64,000 nucleotides of DNA, from the NCBI GenBank assembly GCA_965227045.1, contig OZ245718.1, positions 2,976,001 to 3,040,000 of the forward strand, read 5' to 3'. The notes under the pieces are model-generated. The model was not told the origin of the DNA. It ran no database searches and was given only the letters and a program-made list of their open reading frames with translations. The DNA comes from UBA10649 sp965227045. Lineage in GTDB: Bacteria; Actinomycetota; Actinomycetes; S36-B12. Position numbers and translations under genes: made by a program. Below, in pieces: positions 8,028 through 26,143 of the stretch. Each line of letters begins with the position of its first letter. Position 1 is the stretch's first letter.

Positions 8028-8524
8028 GCGTCGTGCCTTTCGTTGACTAGCCCTTGCGCGAAGCGGTCCAGGAGCTGAGCGAAGGTCTGGAGGTCATCTC
8101 GAGACCAGGATTTGAGAACTCCCTCAAGGGAGGCGACTTTCTGCGTGATGTGGTCGTGTGCTGCTGCTTCGCCGGTCGGGGTGAGCTGGACAAGGTGGGC
8201 CCGGCGGTCGCCGGCGACGGGGACGCGCTCGACCAGCCCTTCGGATTCCAGGTGCGCCACGTGGCGGCTCACCGTGGACTGGTCAAGCAGCAGGCTGGTC
8301 GCAAGGTCCGCCGAGCGCATCGGTCCGTGTGCTGCGAGCCGGGTGAGGGCCATCGTCGTGCCGGTCGTGTCGGCCTGGCGCTGACGCATCGTCGACATGA
8401 AGTCGATCAGGGCGCCGAGGACCGCAGCGATCGACGAGCTCTCGGCCGCATTGGTGAACAGGGCGCGGGTACGCGCGACGTCGGCGAAATAGCCGACCGG
8501 GCTCCCTGTATTTGCTTGTACCAT
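8024..8524 (-). CDS. MarR-family transcriptional regulator
   Basis: A 166-residue winged-helix protein. The recognition region SADLATSLLLDQSTVSRHVAHLESEGLVERV and the wing VAGDRRAHLVQLTPTG (split here by a few residues) are standard for MarR repressors that respond to small aromatic or toxic ligands. ATG 8524 is preferred because a -10 TACATT ends 7 bases upstream, which predicts a leaderless mRNA. An upstream in-frame GTG at 8539 is the alternative. It is translationally coupled to the efflux pump it most likely controls, and a palindrome over its own promoter suggests autorepression. Confidence 0.9.
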   Translation of the reverse strand: MVQANTGSPVGYFADVARTRALFTNAAESSSIAAVLGALIDFMSTMRQRQADTTGTTMALTRLAAHGPMRSADLATSLLLDQSTVSRHVAHLESEGLVERVPVAGDRRAHLVQLTPTGEAAAHDHITQKVASLEGVLKSWSRDDLQTFAQLLDRFAQGLVNERHDA

Positions 8525-8538
8525 GCATGTAATGTACA
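8517..8538. promoter_or_regulatory. Probable MarR operator
   Basis: A 22-bp imperfect palindrome with arms TGTAC and GTACA (8 of 11 positions symmetric) covers the -10 box and the start codon of marR. Binding of a MarR dimer here would block transcription of the marR-pump operon. Confidence 0.5.
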
Positions 8539-8558
8539 CCGGGTCACGAGTCGGTCAC
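8531..8558 (-). promoter_or_regulatory. Promoter of the marR-efflux operon
   Basis: On the minus strand GTGACC (8558-8553) and TACATT (8536-8531) are separated by 16 bases. The ATG at 8524 starts 7 bases after the -10 box, so transcript and coding region would begin at the same base. Confidence 0.45.
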
Positions 8559-8675
8559 ACCGGGGGTGGAAAACCCAGTCGGTGCTTGACGTTTCCCCTA
8601 TTCCCCGTCACCATCGTCTTGCGCACGATTTCTGATCGTGCGGCTGGTCCCCGGGGCTCCGGCCCGCTCGACGAG

Positions 8676-8735
8676 GACCCACCTGCAAGGCCAGGCGCAG
8701 TACCGCTGTCGCAGCCGAGGCCGCAGGACTGGGTC
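8676..8735. other. Potential structured stretch upstream of rpoB
   Basis: In the approximately 420-bp gene-free region between marR and rpoB, GACCCACCTGC (8676-8686) can pair with GCAGG and TGGGTC (8723-8735, two-base bulge). GGCC (8689-8692) can also pair with GGCC (8719-8722), giving an extended imperfect stem. A separate 8-bp hairpin lies at 8622-8642. The stem lies upstream of the better rpoB promoter, so it would be transcribed only from a more distal start. It has no tRNA features. Confidence 0.3.
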
Positions 8736-8762
8736 GATGACGAGCGAAGCTCGACACCCGGT

Positions 8763-8791
8763 TAGACAGCGGTGTGCCCATCGGGTATGCT
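8763..8791 (+). promoter_or_regulatory. Likely promoter of rpoB-rpoC
   Basis: TAGACA (8763-8768) and TATGCT (8786-8791) are spaced by exactly 17 bases, about 150 bases before the rpoB start. This is the best sigma-70-like match in the intergenic region. A TTGACA at 8862 has no convincing -10 partner. Confidence 0.45.
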
Positions 8792-8942
8792 GCTTCTTTG
8801 CGCTGCCCTCCTACCCTCGCTACCCTGACCGGTCCTGATCCGGCGCCCACTCGGCGCAGGCTTGACAACTTCAGGGTTCCTACGCGTGAGCGGTCTCGGT
8901 CGGCAGTGCGGATGTCCCGCCGCACTGTGGAAGGAACACATC

Positions 8943-12407
<3,465 letters not shown>

Positions 12408-12469
12408 TCGGCCACAGTTCCACCCTTTGAAACCAAAAGTTCTGCAAGACCGAACGAAGGACACCACAC

Positions 12470-16348
<3,879 letters not shown>

Positions 16349-16359
16349 TCACATAACCG

Positions 16360-16401
16360 AAAAGCAAGGAGGGGAGCCGAAAGGCTCCCCTCCTTGCTTT
16401 T
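16360..16401 (+). terminator. Terminator of rpoBC
   Basis: A perfect 19-bp stem (16360-16378 with 16383-16401) with a GAAA tetraloop and a short run of T at the 3' end, 11 bases after the rpoC stop. Confidence 0.93.
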
Positions 16402-16439
16402 GAGCTGGCAGAACCGCTTTCCTCAGTACAGTGACCGGC

Positions 16440-17264
16440 GTGACCGAGCGTCGGGAGCACACGCGAGCGGTCCGCAGGCGTGCCCGGCACATTCGCGAGC
16501 TCGACCTCTTGAGCACCCGCGGCTTCCGGTCGACGCTGCGGCTGTCCGTGATTGCCGCGTACTCGATCTTGTTCATGTGGGGCGGCTTCTTCGACTGGAA
16601 CGGCTCGACGGTCGCGATCTTGTGGTTCGGCGCCGCAATCCTGTGGCTGGTCATCGCCTTCGTGTTCGTGCGCGGACTGGTCGTGCACGACCATCGCCTG
16701 CGCTACCTCTCTCGGCACCTATCCCTGCCGATCCTGCTGATCGCCCCGGCGTTCTTGTGGATCTCCTGGTGGCCGGCGATGTCTTTCGGGCTGGTTGTCA
16801 TCGCGTACATCCTCGAGCTGCGCTACCACTCGTCCGGGGACGGGTTCCTCTTCTCCTTCGGCCTGGTGCTCTTTGTCGGCGTCTTCGCCGCGCTGAGCAT
16901 GGTCGAGGTCGAGAGCGAGCAGTCGGCGGACACGACCTTGAAGTCACCCAAGGACGCCATCTACTGGGCTTTCGGCAGCCTCCTGCGCATCAACTACGGC
17001 GAGACCTACATCCCGCAGACCCACGACGGGAAGGTCCTCGCGGCCATCGTCGCCATCTGTGCAGTCCTCGGCGCCAGCTTGTTCACCGCGCAGATGGTCA
17101 GCTGGGTGATCGGCTCGCGCGCGGGCCGGGCCAAGGAGACAGAGCAGGACGAGTTCGGTGCGCAGCTGACCGAGATCCGCGAGGAGCTCGCGACCATCCG
17201 CGCCGCGCTGGCCTCGCAATCGGCGGATCGTCGGGAGCCGCCGGAAGGTACAGTTGCGCCATGA
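16440..17264 (+). CDS. Potassium-channel-like membrane protein with an atypical filter
   Basis: A 274-residue membrane protein. Hydrophobic helices lie at about 32-52, 57-82, 95-110, 113-127 and 136-157, then a pore-like segment and a last helix at 199-225. The order helix, pore helix, filter-like loop, helix and then a charged coiled coil (about 235-262) is that of K+ channels. At the filter position it reads R183-I-N-Y-G-E188 instead of the usual TVGYGD. Start GTG 16440 is chosen because TACAGT (16427-16432) lies 7 bases upstream, suggesting a leaderless mRNA; GTG 16431 is possible. The stop overlaps the next gene by 4 bases. Channel ancestry is inferred; K+ selectivity is doubtful. Confidence 0.6.
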   Translation: MTERREHTRAVRRRARHIRELDLLSTRGFRSTLRLSVIAAYSILFMWGGFFDWNGSTVAILWFGAAILWLVIAFVFVRGLVVHDHRLRYLSRHLSLPILLIAPAFLWISWWPAMSFGLVVIAYILELRYHSSGDGFLFSFGLVLFVGVFAALSMVEVESEQSADTTLKSPKDAIYWAFGSLLRINYGETYIPQTHDGKVLAAIVAICAVLGASLFTAQMVSWVIGSRAGRAKETEQDEFGAQLTEIREELATIRAALASQSADRREPPEGTVAP

Positions 17265-17722
17265 CCGAGGAGAACCAGCCAGGCCCAGACCCCGTCGATC
17301 CGGCCGCGGTGCCCGCACCTGAACCGATCGCAGAGGCGCCCCAGGCGCCCGCTCAGTGGCCCGCCGCGCCGCCTCCGCCGCCCGGCTACCCGGCTCCCGG
17401 GGCACCGGCGTACGGCTACCAGCCGGTCTACGCACCCGCGCCGAAGACGTCGAGCAACGCGATCATCGCGCTGGTCCTGTCCATCGCCTCGTGGCTGGTG
17501 TGTCCCATCGTGCCGGCCATCGTCGCCCTCGTGTTCGCCTCCATGGCGAGCAAGGAGATCGACGCCTCGGGTGACCAGATCCAGGGCCGGGGCATGGTGA
17601 CCGCGTCGAAGATCGTGTCCTGGATCAACATCGGCTTCTATGTCGCCGTCATCGTGGTCGGCGCTTTCGTGCTCGTCCTCCTCGCGATCGCCGGCGGAAT
17701 GGACAACGTCAAGAACAACTAG
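17261..17722 (+). CDS. DUF4190-domain membrane protein
   Basis: A 153-residue protein translationally coupled (ATGA overlap) to the channel-like gene. The first 60 residues are rich in Pro and Ala (including runs of PPPPPG and AYGYQPVYAP) and probably cytoplasmic and disordered. Two membrane helices follow (about 66-90 and 115-143), separated by a loop with SMASKEIDASG and a glycine-rich turn, as in the actinobacterial DUF4190 family. The family has no agreed function. Coupling suggests that it works with, or is at least made together with, the channel-like protein. Confidence 0.75.
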   Translation: MTEENQPGPDPVDPAAVPAPEPIAEAPQAPAQWPAAPPPPPGYPAPGAPAYGYQPVYAPAPKTSSNAIIALVLSIASWLVCPIVPAIVALVFASMASKEIDASGDQIQGRGMVTASKIVSWINIGFYVAVIVVGAFVLVLLAIAGGMDNVKNN

Positions 17723-17743
17723 GGACGCACCTACCACCCCGTT

Positions 17744-17773
17744 TTGACTCATCCGCGGGGCAGCAGGTAGCCT
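17744..17773 (+). promoter_or_regulatory. Promoter of the str operon
   Basis: TTGACT (17744-17749) and TAGCCT (17768-17773) are spaced by 18 bases, giving a leader of about 205 bases before rpsL. The leader contains a hairpin (17908-17913 with 17919-17924) and a very short Arg/His-rich open frame (17888-17953) of doubtful meaning. Confidence 0.65.
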
Positions 17774-17984
17774 TTCTCCTTGTGCCTGACCCCTCAGGTG
17801 CACCCCACCGTGCGCGGCTTCCCCTGAATCCCGCACTCTCGCGGCTCACGCTGCTGGGGCTCCTGCTCGATTAGCCGTCGTTGCGCCATGAAAATGACGC
17901 GACACACCCGACCGCGTGGGTCGGACGCACCACCTGAAGCATCACCTGAATAGTGAATCTCGACGAGAAGGTAGGAAGGCAACA

Positions 17985-18359
17985 GTGCCAACCATCCAGC
18001 AGCTGGTCCGCAAGGGCCGGCAGGACAAGGTCTCCAAGACCAAGGCGCCGGCGCTCAAGGGCAGCCCGCAGCGTCGAGGCGTCTGCACGCGCGTTTACAC
18101 CACCACCCCCAAGAAGCCGAACTCCGCGCTTCGCAAGGTGGCCCGCGTCCGCCTGACCTCTGGCATCGAGATCACCGCCTACATCCCGGGCGTCGGTCAC
18201 AACCTGCAGGAGCACTCGATCGTGCTCGTCCGCGGTGGCCGCGTCCGCGACCTGCCCGGCGTGCGCTACAAGGTCATCCGCGGCGCCCTCGACACGCAGG
18301 GCGTCAAGAACCGCAAGCAGGCTCGGTCCCGCTACGGCGCGAAGAAGGAGAAGTCCTAA
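17985..18359 (+). CDS. rpsL: 30S ribosomal protein S12
   Basis: A 124-residue S12, which lies at the decoding centre of the small subunit and controls accuracy. GTG 17985 is chosen because AGGAAGGC lies just upstream and the protein then starts with the family form PTIQQLVRKGR. The loop TTPKKPNSALRKVARVRL carries the wild-type lysine at the position that gives streptomycin resistance when changed, and the second loop GGRVRDLPGVRYKV is also wild-type. First gene of rpsL-rpsG-fusA-tuf; its stop overlaps the rpsG start by one base. Confidence 0.98.
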   Translation: MPTIQQLVRKGRQDKVSKTKAPALKGSPQRRGVCTRVYTTTPKKPNSALRKVARVRLTSGIEITAYIPGVGHNLQEHSIVLVRGGRVRDLPGVRYKVIRGALDTQGVKNRKQARSRYGAKKEKS

Positions 18360-18829
18360 TGCCTCGCAAGGGACCCGCACCCAAGCGGCCAATCGTCATC
18401 GACCCGGTCTACGCCTCGCCGGTCGTCACCCAGCTCATCAACAAGGTGCTCCTTGACGGCAAGCGCTCCACCGCCGAGCGCATCGTCTACGGCGCGCTCG
18501 AGGGCTGCCGCGAGAAGAGCGGGACCGACCCGGTCCAGACGCTCAAGCGCGCGCTCGACAACATCAAGCCCACCCTCGAGGTCAAGTCCCGCCGCGTCGG
18601 CGGTGCGACCTACCAGGTTCCCGTCGAGGTCAAGGCCAACCGCGCCACGACCCTCGCGCTGCGCTGGCTCATCGGCTACTCCAAGAGCCGTCGTGAGAAG
18701 ACCATGACTGAGCGCCTCATGAACGAGATCCTCGACGCGTCCAACGGCCTCGGTGCCGCTGTGAAGAAGCGTGAGGACACGCACAAGATGGCCGAGTCCA
18801 ACAAGGCCTTCGCGCACTACCGCTGGTAA
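18359..18829 (+). CDS. rpsG: 30S ribosomal protein S7
   Basis: A 156-residue S7, the primary binder that nucleates assembly of the small-subunit head and lines the tRNA exit site. It opens with PRKGPAPKRP and has the family segments LINKVLLDGKRSTAE and RRVGGATYQVPVEV, ending in HYRW. Length matches the actinobacterial norm. The ATG overlaps the rpsL stop (TAATG), so the two are translationally coupled. In other bacteria S7 represses the str operon through an rpsL-rpsG junction structure; with a one-base overlap that layout is not available here. Confidence 0.98.
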   Translation: MPRKGPAPKRPIVIDPVYASPVVTQLINKVLLDGKRSTAERIVYGALEGCREKSGTDPVQTLKRALDNIKPTLEVKSRRVGGATYQVPVEVKANRATTLALRWLIGYSKSRREKTMTERLMNEILDASNGLGAAVKKREDTHKMAESNKAFAHYRW

Positions 18830-18883
18830 CCAGAACCTCCCCTCATCCTCATCCGCAGCAGCTCGTAACAAGGAGAACCGAAA

Positions 18884-20986
<2,103 letters not shown>

Positions 20987-21071
20987 TCGCGGATCACAAC
21001 ACCAATAACCAAAAGATCAGCACTCCGATCCGCGACAACGCCGGACGGCAAGAGGACAAGGGAGAACTCAA

Positions 21072-22268
<1,197 letters not shown>

Positions 22269-22287
22269 CTCAGGCTCTTCCCGGAAC

Positions 22288-22324
22288 TTCGTGGGGGGCG
22301 GCGCGACCCGCTGTCCCCCACGAA
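22288..22324 (+). terminator. Hairpin between tuf and rpsJ
   Basis: A 10-bp perfect outer stem (22288-22297 with 22315-22324) with an inner GCGG/CCGC pairing, starting about 20 bases after the tuf stop. There is no T tract, so it may be a partial terminator or a processing barrier between the str and S10 operons. Confidence 0.5.
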
Positions 22325-22402
22325 ATCCGACAGCACCACAGCAGCACCCGAACGGCACAGCACTCCACTAGCGGCACTACACGAGTAAGGACACCAGCCA
22401 CC

Positions 22403-22711
22403 ATGGCGGGACAGAAGATCCGCATCCGGCTCAAGGCCTACGACCACGAGGTCATCGACTCTTCGGCGCGCAAGATCGTCGAGACCGTGATCCGTACCGG
22501 CGCGCAGGTTGCTGGCCCGGTGCCGCTGCCGACGGAGAAGAACATCTACTGCGTCATTCGCTCGCCGCACAAGTACAAGGACAGCCGCGAGCACTTCGAG
22601 ATGCGCACCCACAAGCGCCTCATTGACATTCTCGATCCCACGCCGAAGACAGTCGACTCGCTCATGCGCCTCGACCTGCCCGCCGGCGTCGACATCGAGA
22701 TCAAGCTCTAG
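22403..22711 (+). CDS. rpsJ: 30S ribosomal protein S10
   Basis: A 102-residue S10, a small-subunit head protein that also binds NusB in antitermination complexes. The family pattern is visible in KIRIRLKAYDHEVIDSSA near the start and in the loop THKRLIDILDPTPKTVDSLM. Length is exactly typical. It is the first gene of the long S10-spc gene array, which runs to map at 34806. Few clear promoter elements are seen in the short gap after tuf, so part of its transcription may come from the str operon. Confidence 0.98.
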   Translation: MAGQKIRIRLKAYDHEVIDSSARKIVETVIRTGAQVAGPVPLPTEKNIYCVIRSPHKYKDSREHFEMRTHKRLIDILDPTPKTVDSLMRLDLPAGVDIEIKL

Positions 22712-22754
22712 CTTCCGAAGCACGCTGCGAAATACGACTAGGCAAGGACGAAGA

Positions 22755-23405
22755 ATGGGCACCAACGTGAAGGGCGTTCTGGGCGAAAAGCTCGGCATGA
22801 CCCAGGTCTGGGATGACAACAACAAGGTTGTCCCCGTGACCGTGGTCAAGGCTGGGCCGTGCGTCGTCACCCAGGTCCGTTCCCCCGAGATCGACGGCTA
22901 CTCCGCCGTCCAGATCGCGTTCGGCGCGATCGACCCCCGCAAGGTGAACAAGCCGGACACCGGCCACTTCGCGAAGGCCGGCGTCACCCCGCGCCGCCAC
23001 CTGGTCGAGATCCGCACCGATGACGCGACCGAGTACACCCTCGGCCAGGAGATCGGCACCGACACGTTCGAGACCGGCCAGATGGTCGACGTCGTCGGCA
23101 CCACCAAGGGCAAGGGCTTCGCCGGTGTCATGAAGCGCCACAAGTTCCACGGCCTGTCCGCCTCGCACGGCGTGCAGCGCAAGCACCGCTCGCCCGGCTC
23201 CATCGGCGGCTGCGCTACTCCCGGTCGCGTGTTCAAGGGCATGAAGATGGCCGGTCGCATGGGTGGGGTTCGCCAGACCACCCAGAACCTGGTCGTTCAG
23301 GGCATCGACGCCGAGCGTGGCCTGCTGCTCATCAAGGGCGCCATCCCCGGCCCCAAGGGCGGACTCGTGTTCGTCCGCACGGCTGTCAAGGAGGACCAGG
23401 CATGA
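22755..23405 (+). CDS. rplC: 50S ribosomal protein L3
   Basis: A 216-residue L3, an early-assembling large-subunit protein that reaches toward the peptidyl-transferase centre. ATG 22755 gives the family start with GVLGEKLGMTQVWDD. The conserved glycine-rich extension with VMKRHKFHGLSASHG, the tip sequence SPGSIGGCATPGRVFKG and KMAGRMGG are present. It ends four bases into rplD (ATGA overlap), showing translational coupling. AAGGACGA precedes the start. Confidence 0.98.
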   Translation: MGTNVKGVLGEKLGMTQVWDDNNKVVPVTVVKAGPCVVTQVRSPEIDGYSAVQIAFGAIDPRKVNKPDTGHFAKAGVTPRRHLVEIRTDDATEYTLGQEIGTDTFETGQMVDVVGTTKGKGFAGVMKRHKFHGLSASHGVQRKHRSPGSIGGCATPGRVFKGMKMAGRMGGVRQTTQNLVVQGIDAERGLLLIKGAIPGPKGGLVFVRTAVKEDQA

Positions 23406-24076
23406 CCGCGGTAGACGTCCGCACGCCCGCAGGGGCGGCTTCCGGCAGCGTGGAGCTGCCGGCCGAGATCTTCGACGTGCAGGTCAACGTGCCGTTGATC
23501 CACCAGGTCGTCGTGGCCCAGCTCGCCGCGGCACGCCAGGGCACGGCCAACACCAAGACACGCGCCGAGGTCAGCGGCGGTGGCCGCAAGCCCTGGAAGC
23601 AGAAGGGCACCGGCCGCGCCCGTCAGGGCTCGATCCGCGCACCGCAGTTCGTCGGCGGTGGCGTCGTCCATGGCCCCAGCACACGTGACTACTCGCAGCG
23701 CACTCCCAAGAAGATGATCGTCGGTGCGCTTCGCGGTGCGCTGTCCGATCGGGCGCGCGATGGTCGTATCCACGTCGTGACCGAGCTCGTCGAGGGCGAT
23801 ACGCCGTCGACGAAGGCAGCGATTGCCGCGCTCGCCGCGCTGGGCCTCGAGGGCAAGGTGCTCATCAACATCGATCGCGATGACGATGTCGCGGCCCTGA
23901 GCCTGCGCAACGTGCCCGACGTGCACCTGCTGTATGTCGACCAGCTCAACACCTACGACGTTCTCGTCAGCGACCACGTGCTGTTCACCTCGGCCGCGCT
24001 CGAGATCTTCCTTGCCGGTCCCGTCAAGGGTCGCTCCGTCAAGGCCGTTGCAACCGAGAGTGAGGTGGCGGAGTGA
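23402..24076 (+). CDS. rplD: 50S ribosomal protein L4
   Basis: A 224-residue L4, whose extended loop lines the polypeptide exit tunnel. The loop is visible as TRAEVSGGGRKPWKQKGTG and RARQGSIRAPQFVGGG (around residues 58-88), and the globular part has KKMIVGALRGALSDRA. In some bacteria L4 controls the S10 operon; no such leader is evident here. Its ATG overlaps the rplC stop and its stop overlaps the rplW start, each by four bases. Confidence 0.98.
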   Translation: MTAVDVRTPAGAASGSVELPAEIFDVQVNVPLIHQVVVAQLAAARQGTANTKTRAEVSGGGRKPWKQKGTGRARQGSIRAPQFVGGGVVHGPSTRDYSQRTPKKMIVGALRGALSDRARDGRIHVVTELVEGDTPSTKAAIAALAALGLEGKVLINIDRDDDVAALSLRNVPDVHLLYVDQLNTYDVLVSDHVLFTSAALEIFLAGPVKGRSVKAVATESEVAE

Positions 24077-24372
24077 GAATCGCCGACCCCCGCGATGTCC
24101 TGATCTCCCCGGTGATCTCCGAGAAGAGCTACGCGCTCCTCGACGAGAACAAGTACACGTTCGTCGTGTCGCCGGATGCGAACAAGACGCAGATCAAGAT
24201 CGCGGTCGAGCAGGTGTTCGGGGTCAAGGTGACCTCGGTCAACACGCTCAACCGCGAGGGCAAGCGCCTGCGCACGCGAACCGGCTTTGGCAAGCGTGCA
24301 TCCACCAAGCGCGCCATCGTCACGGTCGCTGCAGGCGACCGCATCGACATCTTCGGAGGCCCGGTCTCCTGA
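24073..24372 (+). CDS. rplW: 50S ribosomal protein L23
   Basis: A 99-residue L23, located at the exit-tunnel mouth where trigger factor and SRP dock. GTG start in a GTGA overlap with rplD. The family pattern is DVLISPVISEKSYALLDENKYTF (split here) followed by ANKTQIKIAVEQVFGVKV and the basic tip GKRLRTRTGFGKR. Length is normal. Confidence 0.97.
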   Translation: MRIADPRDVLISPVISEKSYALLDENKYTFVVSPDANKTQIKIAVEQVFGVKVTSVNTLNREGKRLRTRTGFGKRASTKRAIVTVAAGDRIDIFGGPVS

Positions 24373-24416
24373 CCGGGTAGCCGACCGAACCGCACTCACG
24401 AGACGGAAAGACAGCT

Positions 24417-25253
24417 ATGGGAATCCGCAAGTACAAGCCGACAACGCCGGGCCGTCGTGGCTCCAGCGTTGCCGACTTCGTCGAGATCACCCGGTCAACG
24501 CCGGAGAAGTCGTTGGTTCGGCCGCTGACGAAGAAGGGCGGCCGTAACAACTCCGGCAAGATCACCACCCGCCACCAGGGCGGTGGGCACAAGCGTGCCT
24601 ACCGTGTGATCGACTTCCGTCGCGCTGACAAGGACGGCGTGCCCGCGCGCGTCGCTCACATCGAGTACGACCCGAACCGCACAGCGCGCATCGCACTGCT
24701 TCACTACGCGGACGGCGAGAAGCGCTACATCATCGCCCCGAACAAGCTGAAGCAGGGCGACCCGATCGAGACCGGCGCCAGCGCCGACATCAAGCCGGGT
24801 AACTGCCTGCCGCTGCGCAACATCCCCGTCGGCACCGTGATCCACGCCGTGGAGATCAAGCCAGGCGGTGGCGCCAAGATCGCGCGCTCGGCCGGCTCGT
24901 CGGTGCAGCTCGTGGCCAAGGACGGCCCGTACGCGCAGCTGCGTATGCCGTCCGGCGAGATCCGCAACGTCGACCTGCGCTCGCGCGCGACGATCGGCGA
25001 GGTCGGCAACGCCGAGCAGTCGAACATCAACTGGGGCAAGGCCGGCCGTATGCGCTGGAAGGGCAAGCGCCCGACCGTCCGCGGTGTCGCCATGAACCCG
25101 GTCGATCACCCGCATGGTGGTGGCGAGGGCAAGACGTCCGGTGGACGTCACCCGGTCAACCCGAACGGCAAGCCCGAGGGCCGTACCCGTTCGAAGAACA
25201 AGGCCAGCGACAAGTTCATCGTCCGCCGCCGCAAGTCCGGCAAGAAGCGATAG
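24417..25253 (+). CDS. rplB: 50S ribosomal protein L2
   Basis: A 278-residue L2, needed for subunit joining and peptidyl-transferase function. It begins GIRKYKPTTPGRRGSSV, has the GRNNSGKITTRHQGGGHK segment and the highly conserved C-terminal loop VAMNPVDHPHGGGEGKTSGG, whose histidine is near the catalytic centre. Length and order (after rplW, before rpsS) are standard for the S10 operon. Confidence 0.98.
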   Translation: MGIRKYKPTTPGRRGSSVADFVEITRSTPEKSLVRPLTKKGGRNNSGKITTRHQGGGHKRAYRVIDFRRADKDGVPARVAHIEYDPNRTARIALLHYADGEKRYIIAPNKLKQGDPIETGASADIKPGNCLPLRNIPVGTVIHAVEIKPGGGAKIARSAGSSVQLVAKDGPYAQLRMPSGEIRNVDLRSRATIGEVGNAEQSNINWGKAGRMRWKGKRPTVRGVAMNPVDHPHGGGEGKTSGGRHPVNPNGKPEGRTRSKNKASDKFIVRRRKSGKKR

Positions 25254-25261
25254 GGAAGCAC

Positions 25262-25543
25262 ATGCCACGCAGCCTGAAGAAGGGCCCCTTCATCGACGGC
25301 CACCTGCTCAAGAAGGTGGAAGTTCAGAACGAAGCGGGAACGAAGACCGTGATCAAGACCTGGTCACGTCGCTCCATGATCATCCCGGCGATGCTGGGTC
25401 ACACGATCGCGGTGCACGACGGCCGCAAGCATGTCCCGGTCTTCGTGTCGGAGAACATGGTCGGGCACAAGCTCGGCGAGTTCGCCCCGACCCGCACGTT
25501 CCGCGGACACATCAAGGACGACCGCAAGGCGCGCAAGCGCTAA
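25262..25543 (+). CDS. rpsS: 30S ribosomal protein S19
   Basis: A 93-residue S19 of the small-subunit head, contacting the large subunit through bridges with L5. It starts PRSLKKGPFIDGHLLKKV and contains the conserved TWSRRSMIIPAMLGHTIAVH core and GEFAPTRTFRGH. It begins eight bases after the rplB stop. Length is standard. Confidence 0.98.
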   Translation: MPRSLKKGPFIDGHLLKKVEVQNEAGTKTVIKTWSRRSMIIPAMLGHTIAVHDGRKHVPVFVSENMVGHKLGEFAPTRTFRGHIKDDRKARKR

Positions 25544-25603
25544 GCAGTCGACAACTCAAGACTCACACCGATCAGTAGCCACCGAAGCAGCAAGGGGATA
25601 GAC

Positions 25604-26140
25604 ATGGAAGCCAGGGCCCAGGCGCGGTACGTCCGCGTCACGCCCATGAAGGCGCGTCGCGTTATCGACCTCATCAGAGGCATGAACGCGGCAGACGCCC
25701 AGGCGGTGTTGAAGTTCGCGCCCCAGGCCGCTAGCGAGCCGATCGGCAAGGTGCTCGACAGTGCGATCGCCAACGCGACGAACAACCACGCGATGGACGC
25801 GCGCGGTCTGGTCGTCAGCGCTGCGTACGTCGACGAGGGCCCGACGATGAAGCGCATCCGCCCCCGCGCTCAGGGTCGCGCGTACCGGATCCGCAAGCGC
25901 AGCAGCCACATCACCGTGATCGTGTCCGACGGCGTGCCGCTCGTACCGGTTCTCAAGGCTGCCAAGCCGAAGCCCGTCGCGAAGGCGCCGGCCCCCAAGC
26001 CGGTCGTCGACGAGACGCCAGCCAAGAAGGCACCGGCCGCGAAGAAGGCGGCTGCCGAGAAGGCTGCTCCTGCAGCCAAGAAGACGACCGCAGCCAAGAA
26101 GACGGCTGCTCCTGCTGACGACGCAGAATCGAAGGGCTGA
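25604..26140 (+). CDS. rplV: 50S ribosomal protein L22 with a basic tail
   Basis: A 178-residue L22, which lines the exit tunnel opposite L4. The core (about residues 1-118) has QARYVRVTPMKARRVIDLIR and the beta-hairpin region RPRAQGRAYRIRKRSSHITV. After it comes a tail of about 60 residues made almost only of Lys, Ala, Pro and some acidic residues (AAKKAAAEKAAPAAKK type). Most L22 proteins have 110-130 residues; Lys/Ala tails are found in several actinobacterial L22 proteins. Its start ATG has AAGGGGA upstream. It lies between rpsS and rpsC. Confidence 0.96.
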   Translation: MEARAQARYVRVTPMKARRVIDLIRGMNAADAQAVLKFAPQAASEPIGKVLDSAIANATNNHAMDARGLVVSAAYVDEGPTMKRIRPRAQGRAYRIRKRSSHITVIVSDGVPLVPVLKAAKPKPVAKAPAPKPVVDETPAKKAPAAKKAAAEKAAPAAKKTTAAKKTAAPADDAESKG

Positions 26141-26143
26141 CCC

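Noticed and set aside
8676..8735. tRNA-like fold upstream of rpoB
   Set aside because: No TPsiC-loop sequence, no anticodon arm of the correct size and no CCA context on either strand.
8862..8867. TTGACA as the rpoB -35 box
   Set aside because: No -10-like hexamer at 16-19 bases; the pair at 8763-8791 fits better.
17888..17953. 21-codon Arg/His-rich open frame in the rpsL leader (possible leader peptide)
   Set aside because: No Shine-Dalgarno sequence, no run of one amino acid and no adjacent attenuator pair, so there is not enough to call it a gene.
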